A stretch of DNA of 64,000 nt from Rhizobium sp. Q54 (GTDB lineage Bacteria > Pseudomonadota > Alphaproteobacteria > UBA2966 > CAIVPW01), in NCBI GenBank assembly GCA_945904955.1, contig CAMDPO010000002.1, positions 1 to 64,000 on the forward strand. The letters run 5' to 3'. Shown here one piece after another: positions 7,645-16,310 of this stretch (within the stretch, counting starts at the first letter, position 1; each line of letters begins with the position of its first letter). The notes under the pieces were generated by a model. It ran no database searches. It saw only the letters and a program-made list of their open reading frames with translations, and was not told the origin of the DNA. The position numbers were made by a program, and so were the translations under genes.

Positions 7645-10600
7645 GCCGTCCCAGACCCTCGAGGATGCCGCGCATGCGTTCCTCGAACGGAACCTCGGCG
7701 GGCATGGGCGCGGGTTGCACCGCAGCGGGCGCCGGAGCGGGCGCTGGCGGCGCAACAGGCTCCACGACCGGTGGCGCGATGGTCGGCGCGGGAGCCGGAG
7801 CCGGTGCGGGGGGCGCCGCCGTCGGGTTCGGCATGACCGGCTCGGCCGCGGCGAGGCGGCGCGACACGAAACCCTGCAGCTCGCGGCTGCGCGCCAGGCG
7901 GCGCGGGGCGTCCCACGGACCGGACAGATCGAGGGCGAACGGCGGCGCGTCGGCGTGGGCCGTGAGGGCTACCGACAATTCGATCGCGGTGCGGCGGCGC
8001 GGCAGGTCGATGGTGCCGCCGCCAGCGATGGCGGCGCCTTCGAGCCGAGCGGTCAGAGAGTCCACCGCGATGACACCGTCGGTGCCGCGCACCACCGCGT
8101 CGATCGCGCGGAAGCCGGTCTCGCCTTGGCTGGTCAGGCGCTGCAGCATCTCGGGCAGCTCGGCGACGTCCTTGAGGCGGTCGAGCTCCTGGCCGGAACG
8201 GCTGAAGTCGAGGCCGCGCAGCACGCCGTCGCTCGCGTGGAACGTGCCGCTGCCGCGCAAGGTCGATACCAGCTCGTACTCGGTGGCGCCGATGGCGGCG
8301 ACGTCGATGGTGGCGGTCAGGCGGCCGGCGGCCGGCACCACGGCCCAGGGCAGCTTCGGCGCCTGGGCGAGATCGAGGTCCTTGAGAGACAGGTCGACCT
8401 CGAGGGCGGCCATGTCGGTGGCAGTGACGGTGGCGCTGAGGTCGACCTCGCCGCCGAAGACGCGGGCGCGGGCCGGTGACAGCACCAGGCGCGCATCGGC
8501 GGCACGCGCCACGACGAGGGCATCGCGGAAACGAGCGTCGCGCCAGGCGAGGTCGGCGACCGCGAGCTCGAATTCGAAGTCGGCGGCGCGCAGGAAGGCG
8601 AGCGGCAGCGGTTTGCTGGACCAATCGCGGCGCGGGGCGCTGGCGGCGCCGGCCGGCAGGAAGCGATCGAGGGGCAGCACGTCCGCCTTGAGGTTGGCGA
8701 GGTAGCGCGGCCGCGGTCCGCTGCGGTCGGCGGAGAACGTGCCGCTCAGTTGCACTTCGCCCACCGCAGCCTGCTGCAACGCGACGGCGAGGGTGTGGCG
8801 GGTGCCTTCGATGCCGGCGCGCAGCGAGGCGGGCCCAAGCGCGCCCGACGGGCGGTAGCGCAAGCCCAGGCTGGCGAAGTAGGCCGAGGCGTCGGGGTGG
8901 CTGGCGGTCACCTGCAGGCGGTAGGCGAGCGCGTCGGCGAGCGCGAGGGTGCCGGCGGCGCGCACCTCGCCGGCGGCGATGGTGCCGGAGCCGAGCACAG
9001 TGAGGTTGGCGAGAGCCCCGCTGACGGTAGTGCCGATGTGAACCGGCGTCGGTGGCGCCGCGGCGGCCGCGCCGCCCCCGATGCCGAGGGTCTGCAGCAG
9101 CGCCGCGAGGCTCGGATTCCGCGCCTCGATGGCGAGGTCGACGATCGGGTCCTGGCCGAGCGAGCGCCCAAGGGACCGAATATTGCCCTGCAGGCGGATG
9201 TCGGTGCCGGCGACGAGGGCGCCGGCGTCCACCGTGAGCTTGTCGCGGTCGCCGTCCAGGCTGGCGTTGAAGGTGAACGCGCCTAGGCGCTCGGGCGCGG
9301 CAATGAAATCGAGGTCGAACATGCGTGCCAGCCCGGCGGCGGACTCGGCAGCGATGTTGACGGTACCGGTGGCGACGGGCCGGTCGGAGAAGCCCTGGGC
9401 GATGCCGGCGAGGGTGCCGCGCGCCCCGGCCGCGTCGACGACGCTCAGCTCGCGCATGGTGAGCACCCCGGCGACTAGCCCCGCATCGACGACGATGCCG
9501 CGGATGGGTTGCTCGCGCGCGGTGACCTCGCCGATGCGCAGGCGTACGTCGGTGTCGAAGCGGTCCAGGGTGGACCAGGACCACGGGTGGTCGCGCAGGA
9601 CGGTGCGCAGGTACGCGTCGGCGTCGAAGCGATCTACGTCGAGGTCGAGGCTGAACGCCGGGCGGGCGCGGAAGGCGTAGGCGGCGGCGCCCTTGGCGTT
9701 GGTGGCGTCGAGGCGGGCGTCGAAGCCATAGGCCTGCACGACGTCGGGACGCAGGCGCACGCGGCCCTGGAGGGCGAGCGTGCGCAGCCGATCGGCCGGC
9801 ACGGCGCCGACATCCACGCGCAGCCAGGTGAGCAGATCACGCAGGTTGTCACTGCGCAGAGTCGTCTCACCATCGAACTGGGGCAGGCCGTTGGCGGCGA
9901 TGACCTGTCCCTTGGCATCGACCTCGGTGACGCCGGGCAGCTGCGCCTTGGCGCGGGACACGGTGAGGATGCCGTCGTTCAGCGACGCCGCCAGGTCCAG
10001 GTTGCGCACCAGGCGCTGGCGATAGGTCGTCGCCTCGACGGTCAGGCTGAACGTGCCGTGCATGCCGGGCATGCGGAACGTCGCAGGCCCAGTCGGGGCG
10101 ACGGCCGGACGTGCGCGTGCCAGGAGCGCGTCGAGATCGAGCTGGCCCATCGCCATGGTGGCGTCGAGGCGCGGCCTCGCGGTGAGGGCAATGTTGACGG
10201 CGCCTTTGGCCGCGAGGTCGCCGATGCGCGCGTCGATGTCGTTGAAGGCGAGCTCGGTCAGCTTGAGCGTGGTCTGGGCGCTGATGCGGGCGGCAGCCGG
10301 GATGGCGGCGAGCGCGGGAGGGGCGCTCTCGAAGGCGCGCGCGACCCGCTCGACCAACGTCGCAAAATTCTTGCCCTCGAAGGTGAGCGTGCCGGTGAGG
10401 GCGCCGTCGGCAGTCGTCTCACTGAGGGCACCCCGGAACTCGAGCTTGTCGCCGTCGGGCACCAGGGTGAAGTCGGCGCGCAGGCCAATGGGCCGGCCGA
10501 GCGTCACCGCCGCGCTGTTGAAGCCGAAGCGGACCGGCAGGCCGCGATAGGTGAAGCCACCTTCGGCCAGGTACGGCCCCGCCTGGGTGCGCGCCGAGAT

Positions 10601-11176
10601 GTCGGCGTCGACGCCCTGCAGGCGCTCGACGATGCCGCGGCGCGCATCGCGGAAGGTGATGGTGCCGTTGTGAATCTGCAGATTGTCGATCTGCACGCCG
10701 CGTCGCGCGGTGAGCGCGCCCCCGCGCGCTTGCGCGCCTTCGGCGCTCGGCAGCCCAGCACCGACGCCAACGTCGGCGCGCGTCGTGCCGGCGCGCATCG
10801 ACCAGTTGGGGGTGCCGTCGGCGAGAATCTCGAGCTCGAACGCCGGTTCCTGCAGGACGACGGTGCGCACCTCGACGCTGCCGCGCAGCAGCGGCGCGAA
10901 GGCAACGCGGATGTCGAGGGAGCCGAGCGAGACCAGGCTCGCCGTGGCGGCGCTCGCGCTGTTGGCGATGTGCACGTCGCGCACCGAGAACGCCGGCGAG
11001 GGCAGCAAGGTGAAGTCGATGTCGCCGCCGATGATCACCTGCCGGCCGACGGCCGCCTCGACGCGCGCGGCGATGTCGTCCCGGTAGCGATTCCAATCGA
11101 CGAAGCTGGGGGCGGCCAGCGCCCCGCCGACGAGGACGACGAGCGCGATGGCAATCCCGATCAGGACTCGGGTCAC
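7634..11176 (-). CDS. AsmA family protein, large
   Basis: The product is 1180 aa. The N-terminus MTRVLIGIAIALVVLVGGAL is a signal anchor, followed by the AsmA signature region (FVDWNRYRDDIAARVEAAVGRQVIIGGDIDFTLLPSPAFSVRDVHIAN). The body is a long series of beta-strand repeats, consistent with the bridge-like AsmA/TamB/YhdP lipid-transfer fold that spans the periplasm. The C-terminus (about 1100-1180) is a disordered Pro/Ala tail (PAPAPAPAPTIAPP) ending in PFEERMRGILEGL. The likely role is envelope or phospholipid homeostasis. Large plus-strand ORFs over it (for example 9509-11239) are shadows. Confidence 0.87.
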   Translation of the reverse strand: MTRVLIGIAIALVVLVGGALAAPSFVDWNRYRDDIAARVEAAVGRQVIIGGDIDFTLLPSPAFSVRDVHIANSASAATASLVSLGSLDIRVAFAPLLRGSVEVRTVVLQEPAFELEILADGTPNWSMRAGTTRADVGVGAGLPSAEGAQARGGALTARRGVQIDNLQIHNGTITFRDARRGIVERLQGVDADISARTQAGPYLAEGGFTYRGLPVRFGFNSAAVTLGRPIGLRADFTLVPDGDKLEFRGALSETTADGALTGTLTFEGKNFATLVERVARAFESAPPALAAIPAAARISAQTTLKLTELAFNDIDARIGDLAAKGAVNIALTARPRLDATMAMGQLDLDALLARARPAVAPTGPATFRMPGMHGTFSLTVEATTYRQRLVRNLDLAASLNDGILTVSRAKAQLPGVTEVDAKGQVIAANGLPQFDGETTLRSDNLRDLLTWLRVDVGAVPADRLRTLALQGRVRLRPDVVQAYGFDARLDATNAKGAAAYAFRARPAFSLDLDVDRFDADAYLRTVLRDHPWSWSTLDRFDTDVRLRIGEVTAREQPIRGIVVDAGLVAGVLTMRELSVVDAAGARGTLAGIAQGFSDRPVATGTVNIAAESAAGLARMFDLDFIAAPERLGAFTFNASLDGDRDKLTVDAGALVAGTDIRLQGNIRSLGRSLGQDPIVDLAIEARNPSLAALLQTLGIGGGAAAAAPPTPVHIGTTVSGALANLTVLGSGTIAAGEVRAAGTLALADALAYRLQVTASHPDASAYFASLGLRYRPSGALGPASLRAGIEGTRHTLAVALQQAAVGEVQLSGTFSADRSGPRPRYLANLKADVLPLDRFLPAGAASAPRRDWSSKPLPLAFLRAADFEFELAVADLAWRDARFRDALVVARAADARLVLSPARARVFGGEVDLSATVTATDMAALEVDLSLKDLDLAQAPKLPWAVVPAAGRLTATIDVAAIGATEYELVSTLRGSGTFHASDGVLRGLDFSRSGQELDRLKDVAELPEMLQRLTSQGETGFRAIDAVVRGTDGVIAVDSLTARLEGAAIAGGGTIDLPRRRTAIELSVALTAHADAPPFALDLSGPWDAPRRLARSRELQGFVSRRLAAAEPVMPNPTAAPPAPAPAPAPTIAPPVVEPVAPPAPAPAPAAVQPAPMPAEVPFEERMRGILEGLGRPTP

Positions 11177-11385
11177 TCAGGGTCCTTGGGGTGGATTCGG
11201 CGTCGGTGTCGACCGTGGCTGGAGAATGGGGCCATATGACGGCGGCGCGTCACGAAATGGGGCGCCGAAGTGATGAAATAGCACACTTCGGCCGGCCCCA
11301 CGCCGGATCACCTCGGAGCGACGAGAGCTTCGTCGCGGACCGGAGGTTCGCGACGGGCCTCGAGCCAGCGCCTCGTCGCACGGGC

Positions 11386-11413
11386 GGGGCCGCCGGCGAC
11401 CGCCGGCGGCCCC
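11386..11413. terminator. 13-bp GC hairpin after the split lipoprotein gene
   Basis: GGGGCCGCCGGCG-AC-CGCCGGCGGCCCC is a perfect 13-bp inverted repeat 13 bases beyond the stop at 11427. There is no T run on the minus-strand side, so it may be an RNA-stabilising or factor-assisted terminator. The remaining 11177-11385 gap shows no convincing gene. Confidence 0.5.
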
Positions 11414-11426
11414 AATATCGACTGCT

Positions 11427-12011
11427 TTAGAGCCGCGCGGGAGGTGCGGGGCTATTCGTGGTCACCGGTCCGACGCGGGTAACCCCGACGGTGACTTCGC
11501 CTTCGGCGCGGTCGAAGTCTCGAACAGCAAGCTGATAGTCGCCCGGCTGAAGGTCGACCTCAATCCGCGCGTTCAAGCCGGCGCCACCATCATCATCGTC
11601 GGCGACAACGGTGCCGTCCTTGCGCAAAACCGCCACCGGGTCGATTTCCCCGGTGCCATTTGCGTAAACCCAATATCGGCCAGCTTGGGCGATGCGGACT
11701 ACGAACGTTGTGTCCTGCGCCGACAACAAGACACGACGTGATTCGTTCTCTGCAAGGACCAGCGCGGCCCCAGACTGCACGCGCTGCGGCGGGGTTGCCG
11801 CTGCGAATTGCTGCACCAACTGAGTGCGCGTACCGCCCTCGATTTGCGGGCCGCATGGGATGGTCGGCTGCGACACCGTCATTTGCCCGCTCTTTCGGGC
11901 CTCGCGCCAAATGGCGAGATGCGTTCGAATGCACGAACTTTCCTGCACGGCGGCGTCAGCAGCGAAAACCTGCTCAACCAAGAGCAAGGCGGTCCGCGTC
12001 AGCACAGTCAT
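11427..12011 (-). CDS. C-terminal part of a frameshifted envelope protein (PPC-like domain)
   Basis: The ORF is 194 aa. Residues about 100-180 (VVRIAQAGRYWVYANGTG, VLRKDGTVVADDDDG, VDLQPGDYQLAVRDFD) look like a bacterial pre-peptidase C-terminal (PPC) beta-sandwich. The annotated start is not a real gene start: the same frame continues upstream as TSGAIQTVALWTRPDDET up to the C8 tract at 12095-12102, where it meets the frame of the lipoprotein ORF. Removing one base there joins both into a single protein of about 435 aa. Either the gene is broken or phase-variable, or the tract was miscalled. Confidence 0.6.
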   Translation of the reverse strand: MTVLTRTALLLVEQVFAADAAVQESSCIRTHLAIWREARKSGQMTVSQPTIPCGPQIEGGTRTQLVQQFAAATPPQRVQSGAALVLAENESRRVLLSAQDTTFVVRIAQAGRYWVYANGTGEIDPVAVLRKDGTVVADDDDGGAGLNARIEVDLQPGDYQLAVRDFDRAEGEVTVGVTRVGPVTTNSPAPPARL

Positions 12012-12738
12012 GGTCTCGTCGTCCGGCCGGGTCCAAAGTGCAACAGTCTGGATTGCGCCGCTTGTCGCTCCCGGCGGCGTGGCCTCGGCGCGCGCCCCCC
12101 CCAGCTACGGGGGCTGTCGCGGGTGTTGCCACGACTTGCGTCATCGCCGCACCGGCCGTGGCATTGGCTTGACCGGCCTGCTCCTGCGCACCGTTGACAG
12201 TAGTGGAAGTTGCGCCGCCGCCCACCGTACCTGCGATACGTGGCGGGCGTGTAGCGTCCACGAGCATCTCCATCGTGGCCAGCGCCAAGATGACGTTCTG
12301 GTACCGCTGAATCTGCGCCGCGTATTCTTCGATCGTAAGCGCACTCCCCGCGTGCGCCTCGCACGCTCTGTACAGGCCGTCGCGCATCATCTGTATGGTC
12401 GCGGTGCGCCGGCTAATCGCCTCTGACGTTTGGGTCGCCAGAGAATTGGCCAGTTGGCCAGCCACCTGGTTGTTTGGATCCTGCACGATCAACTTCAGCG
12501 CGGCGCTAATCGACGTACTCAATGCGCCCATCGCGTCTGGACTGGGTTCAGCGCAGAAAGCGACTCGGTTATCGATCGTACGGAATGCGATGACGGCCCT
12601 TTGGTTCGCGTCGAACGCGATGCTTTGGCCGTTGTTGGTGTCGAAGGTCCGAAAGATGGACCCATAGTTTGCTGAACACGCACTCAGCGCGAACGTCGTG
12701 ACCGCCAGTGCGGCGATCCTTGCTTTCTTCCCCCACAT
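11974..12738 (-). CDS. Lipoprotein, N-terminal part of a frameshifted gene
   Basis: The ATG at 12738 follows GGGGAGG at good spacing; the track start is 5 codons earlier. A lipoprotein signal peptide is visible (KKARIAALAVTTFALSAC, with Cys at residue 21). The mature part is helical (about 35-170) with Gln/Ala-rich segments and no family I recognise. Up to about residue 212 (PATAPVAGGG) the protein looks natural; after the C8 tract (12095-12102) it turns into an Arg/Asp-rich shadow sequence (RRGHAAGSDKRR). The true continuation is the downstream PPC-like ORF one frame away. Confidence 0.65.
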   Translation of the reverse strand: MWGKKARIAALAVTTFALSACSANYGSIFRTFDTNNGQSIAFDANQRAVIAFRTIDNRVAFCAEPSPDAMGALSTSISAALKLIVQDPNNQVAGQLANSLATQTSEAISRRTATIQMMRDGLYRACEAHAGSALTIEEYAAQIQRYQNVILALATMEMLVDATRPPRIAGTVGGGATSTTVNGAQEQAGQANATAGAAMTQVVATPATAPVAGGGARRGHAAGSDKRRNPDCCTLDPAGRRDHDCADADRLALG

Positions 12739-12931
12739 CGCACCCCTCCCCAAGGCGGCGGCGCTTTCAGCCGCACGCGCGATGATAAAAATGAGGCGCT
12801 ACGCCGCAACGAGAGACGGGCGGACTTGTGGCTTACCGAGGGCTGTGTGGCAATGATGAGACAAGGGAAGAGACGCGCTCGGGCCGCCCGTTGCGGGCAC
12901 GTCTGGGACGCAACCTGAGCAGGCCGAAGGC

Positions 12932-13777
12932 TCAGAACCGGCCGGACTGGAAGTCCTCGATGGCCTCGTAAATCTGCTCGCGGGTGTTCATGACGAACGG
13001 GCCGTACTTGACCACCGGCTCGTTGAGCGGACTCCCGGCGATGAGTAGGAAGCGGGCATCGGCGCCGGCGTCGGCGGATACGCGGACCGTGTCGCCGGGC
13101 CCCAGCACGGCCAGGCTGCCGCGCGGAACCAGGCGCGCGGTCGGTCCAGCGCCGACGTTGGCCTTGCCTTCGAACATGTACAGAAAGCCTTGCTGCGGCG
13201 CCGGCAACGGGTGCTCGAAGGTGACGGCCTTGGGCAGCGCGACGTCGAAGTAGGTCGGATCGGTGGCGATGCCGGAGATCGGACCGGCGGTGCCGTCGAG
13301 GCTGCCGGCGATGATCTTGGCGCGCAGGCCATCCGCGCGCGACACCTCGGGGATGTCCGTCGCCTTGATCTCCTGGTAGCGCGGCTTGGTCATCTTGTCC
13401 TTGGCGGGCAAGTTGACCCAGAGCTGGAAGCCCCACATGAGGCCTTTTTCCTGTTCGGGCATTTCCGAGTGGATGATGCCGCGGCCGGCGGTCATCCATT
13501 GCACGTCACCCGGACGCAGGCGACCTTCGTTGCCCTGGTTGTCGTGGTGGCGCATGGCGCCGGCGAGCATGTAGGTCACCGTCTCCATGCCGCGATGCGG
13601 ATGGTCGGGGAAGCCGGCCATGTAGCGCTTGGGATCGTCGTTCTTGAACTCGTCGAGCATCAGGAACGGATCGATGTCCGGCAGCAGCGGCGTGCCGAGG
13701 GCGCGATGCACCGTGACGCCCGCCCCTTCTTGGGTGGCCATGGCGGTGACGATTTGGGTGGGCTGACGGACTTGCAT
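12932..13777 (-). CDS. Pirin family protein
   Basis: The product is 281 aa from the ATG at 13777, preceded by GAGAGAGG. The N-terminal pirin cupin carries HPHRGMETVTYMLAG and the metal-binding histidines (DHPHRG, then HHDNQG and IIHSEMP). A C-terminal pirin domain follows (GFLYMFEGKANVG, GDTVRVSADAGADARFLLIAG). Bacterial pirins are iron-containing cupins; some act as quercetinases or redox regulators. The substrate here is unknown. The 48-residue extension on the track is an artefact. Confidence 0.93.
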   Translation of the reverse strand: MQVRQPTQIVTAMATQEGAGVTVHRALGTPLLPDIDPFLMLDEFKNDDPKRYMAGFPDHPHRGMETVTYMLAGAMRHHDNQGNEGRLRPGDVQWMTAGRGIIHSEMPEQEKGLMWGFQLWVNLPAKDKMTKPRYQEIKATDIPEVSRADGLRAKIIAGSLDGTAGPISGIATDPTYFDVALPKAVTFEHPLPAPQQGFLYMFEGKANVGAGPTARLVPRGSLAVLGPGDTVRVSADAGADARFLLIAGSPLNEPVVKYGPFVMNTREQIYEAIEDFQSGRF

Positions 13778-14126
13778 GTGGCTCGTGGACCTCTCTCCAC
13801 TCGCGGCCAGAACCAGCCCGCGCCCCGGACCGCCTCTGGCGAATCGAATAGCGCCTATATAGGGCCGGGGGTCGGCTTTGGGGAGGGGTGGCGCACCCGG
13901 CGTGCAGGCGCGTGCGCCCATCGCGTGATCGGCGCCGGCGCGTCGCCCCCGCAGCGCGTCGCTGCAGTTCGACGGGCGTCGAAGGCGAGTCCGGGCGGCC
14001 GATCACCCCACGTCCCCGGAAAGTTGAAGCCGACGCAAACTCCCCGCGCGTTGCCGCACCGGGAGTCTCGGCGTCGAGACGGCTCGTGGGCGCCGGGCTG
14101 CGAGACCTTGAGGGAGGGCGGCGGCA
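13778..14126. other. Gene-free stretch between pirin and the ABC permease
   Basis: This is 349 bases of very GC-rich sequence. Short ORFs here (for example 13855-14127 minus) have no protein-like character. The only landmark is TATATAGG near 13855, a possible -10 for the pirin gene without a clear -35. Nothing else is seen. Confidence 0.5.
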
Positions 14127-15263
14127 CTAGTCCAGCGTCCGCCGGTACCGCGCCATCGCCACCATCATGGCGACGCCCATGAAGGCGAGCAGCGGCCAGA
14201 CTTCGGGTTGGACCTCGGCCCAGGTCGAGCCCTTGAGCATCACGCCGCGGACGATCCGGAGGAAGTGCGTGAGCGGGAAGATCTCGCCGATGGCTTGGGC
14301 CCAGCCGGGCATGCCGCGGAACGGGAACATGAATCCCGACAAGAGGATCGACGGCAGGAAGAAGAAGAACGTCATCTGCATCGCCTGCAGCTGGTTCTTG
14401 GCGATGGTCGAGAACGTGAAGCCAATGGTGAGGTTGGCGGCGATGAAGATCACCAGGATGCCGGACAGCATCGTCAGGCTGCCGACCAGAGGCACGCCGA
14501 ACAGGTAGCGGCCGACCACCAGGATCACGGCGACCTGCACCAGACCGACGAAGATGTACGGCACGATCTTGCCGAACATCACTTCCATGGGGCGCACCGG
14601 CATGGCGAGCAGGTTCTCGAAGGTGCCGCGCTCGCGTTCGCGCGTCATGGCCAGCGACGTCATCATCACCATGGTCATGGTGAGGATGAGGCCGATGAGG
14701 CCGGGCACGATGTTGTACTGGGTGACGCCTTCCGGGTTGTAGAGGCGGTGGACGCGCACTTCGAAGGGGTCCTGCCCTGGTGCCAGGCGCGCGAGCGGGC
14801 CGGTGAGGTCGTGGGCGAGCGCAGTGTTGGCCGCCTGCACCACGGCGGCGAGGGCGCCGCCGGTGGCGCCGGGGTCGGTGGCGTCGGCCTCCACCAGCAG
14901 CGCAGGGCGCTCGCCGCGTTCCAGCGTGCGGGTGAAATCGGACGGGATGGTGACGATGAACATCAGTTCGCCGCGGGCGAGTTTCTCGCGCGCTTGGCTC
15001 GCCGTGTAGGCGGTGGGGTCGATGCGGAAGTAGCCGGAGTGCTCGAGGGACGCGACCAGCGAGCGGCTGAAGGGCGTCGCCTCGGCGGCGACGACGGCCG
15101 TGGGCAGCGCGCGCGGGTCGGAGTTGATGGCGTAGCCGAACAGGATGAGTTGCATGATCGGCACGCCGATCATCATGGCGAACGTCAGGCGGTCGCGGCG
15201 CATCTGGACGAATTCCTTCGCCAGGATCGCGGTGAAGCGTTTCAGGAAGGTGGACCTATTCAC
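14127..15263 (-). CDS. ABC-2 type exporter permease (YbhR-like)
   Basis: The product is 378 aa from GTG at 15263, preceded by GAAGGGAG. The track's longer ORF reads through a dispersed repeat and begins with the tell-tale MFRHCERSEAIQ. Topology is that of ABC2_membrane_3 proteins: one N-terminal helix (LTFAMMIGVPIMQLILFGYAI), a large periplasmic domain of about 150 residues, then five helices. The NxxPEGxxQYNIVPGLIG segment and the fifth-helix region SILLSGFMFPFRGMP are typical. It is last in the tetR-hlyD-ATPase-permease operon, whose layout resembles ybhGFSR but with one permease instead of two, suggesting a homodimer. Confidence 0.9.
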   Translation of the reverse strand: MNRSTFLKRFTAILAKEFVQMRRDRLTFAMMIGVPIMQLILFGYAINSDPRALPTAVVAAEATPFSRSLVASLEHSGYFRIDPTAYTASQAREKLARGELMFIVTIPSDFTRTLERGERPALLVEADATDPGATGGALAAVVQAANTALAHDLTGPLARLAPGQDPFEVRVHRLYNPEGVTQYNIVPGLIGLILTMTMVMMTSLAMTRERERGTFENLLAMPVRPMEVMFGKIVPYIFVGLVQVAVILVVGRYLFGVPLVGSLTMLSGILVIFIAANLTIGFTFSTIAKNQLQAMQMTFFFFLPSILLSGFMFPFRGMPGWAQAIGEIFPLTHFLRIVRGVMLKGSTWAEVQPEVWPLLAFMGVAMMVAMARYRRTLD

Positions 15264-15284
15264 CGACGACTCCCTTCCCCACCA

Positions 15285-15365
15285 CGTCATTGCGAGGAGC
15301 GGAGCGACGAAGCAATCCAGAGTGGCGCGGCACCCCTGGATTGCTTCGCTGCGCTCGCAATGACG
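15285..15365. repeat. Dispersed inverted repeat CGTCATTGCGAG...CTCGCAATGACG
   Basis: CGTCATTGCGAG (15285-15296) and CTCGCAATGACG (15354-15365) are perfect ends of an 81-nt element. Inner arms AAGCAATCCAG/CTGGATTGCTT make a long hairpin. This is a non-coding repeat type common in Proteobacteria whose translation reads CERSEAIQ. It lies between the ATPase and permease genes. A half copy is at 24700-24730. Confidence 0.85.
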
Positions 15366-15374
15366 GAACAAACA

Positions 15375-16310
15375 TCATGCAGCGACCGATCCGGTGGCGC
15401 GGTTGCGCTCCATCAGGGAGATAAAGGCGTCTTCGAGGCTCGGGTTGGACTCGGTCCAGCGCAGCGACGAGTCGCGGCGGTAGGGCGCGAGGGCGGCGTT
15501 GAGAGCGGCAGCGTCGGGGCCGCTGACGTGCAGGGTGTTGCCGAAGGCGGCGACCATGGCGATGCCGGGTTGGCGGCGCAGCTCGGTGGCGAGGGCGATG
15601 GGGTCGGGCGCGTCGACGTGCCAAGTGGTGAGGCCCGACGTGTGGATGATGTCGGCGACCGAGCCGAACGCCAGCAGGCGGCCGGTGTCGAGGTAGGCGA
15701 TGGTGTTGCAGCGCTCGGCTTCGTCCATGTAGTGGGTGCTGACGAGGACGGTGAGCCCCTCGCCGGCCAGCAAATGAATCTGGTCCCAGAACTCGCGGCG
15801 CGCTTTCGGGTCGACGCCGGCGGTGGGCTCGTCGAGCAGCAACAGTTGCGGCTGGTGCAGGATGCAGGCGGCGAGCGCCATGCGCTGCTTCCAGCCGCCG
15901 GACAGAGTTCCGGCGAGCTGCTTCTGGCGCTTGGTGAGGCCGAGGCGCTCGAGCGCTTCATTCACCACGCGATTGGGGCGCGGCACGCCGTACATGCGCG
16001 CCACAAAGCGCAGGTTCTCGCGGATGCTGAGGTCTTCGTAGAAGCTGAAGCGCTGGGTCATGTAGCCGACCTCGCGTTTGATGGCGGCCGACTGGCGCAG
16101 GATGTCGAAGCCGAGACAGTGGCCGTCGCCGGAGTCGGGCGTGAGCAGGCCGCACAACAGGCGGATGGTGGTGGTCTTGCCGCTGCCGTTCGGGCCGAGG
16201 AAGCCGCAGATCTGACCGCGGCGCACTTCGATGGAGACGTCGCGCACGGCGTGCAGCGCGCCGATGCTCTTGTTGAGGCCGCGCACGGCGATGGCGGCAT
16301 CGGCGCTCAT
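15375..16310 (-). CDS. ABC exporter ATP-binding protein (YbhF-like, single domain)
   Basis: The product is 311 aa. Walker A is GPNGSGKTTT, the Q-loop is YMTQRFSFYEDLS, the signature is LSGGWKQRMALA, Walker B is LLLLDEPTAGVD and the H-loop is STHYMDEAE. The C-terminal ~80 residues form the accessory domain seen in drug-export ATPases. Unlike E. coli YbhF it has only one nucleotide-binding domain, so a dimer is expected. Its start overlaps the hlyD stop by 4 bases, indicating translational coupling; the permease is downstream across the repeat. Confidence 0.94.
   Translation of the reverse strand: MSADAAIAVRGLNKSIGALHAVRDVSIEVRRGQICGFLGPNGSGKTTTIRLLCGLLTPDSGDGHCLGFDILRQSAAIKREVGYMTQRFSFYEDLSIRENLRFVARMYGVPRPNRVVNEALERLGLTKRQKQLAGTLSGGWKQRMALAACILHQPQLLLLDEPTAGVDPKARREFWDQIHLLAGEGLTVLVSTHYMDEAERCNTIAYLDTGRLLAFGSVADIIHTSGLTTWHVDAPDPIALATELRRQPGIAMVAAFGNTLHVSGPDAAALNAALAPYRRDSSLRWTESNPSLEDAFISLMERNRATGSVAA

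Noticed and set aside
9509-11239. 576-aa plus-strand ORF
   Set aside because: Antisense of the AsmA-family gene, without any motif.
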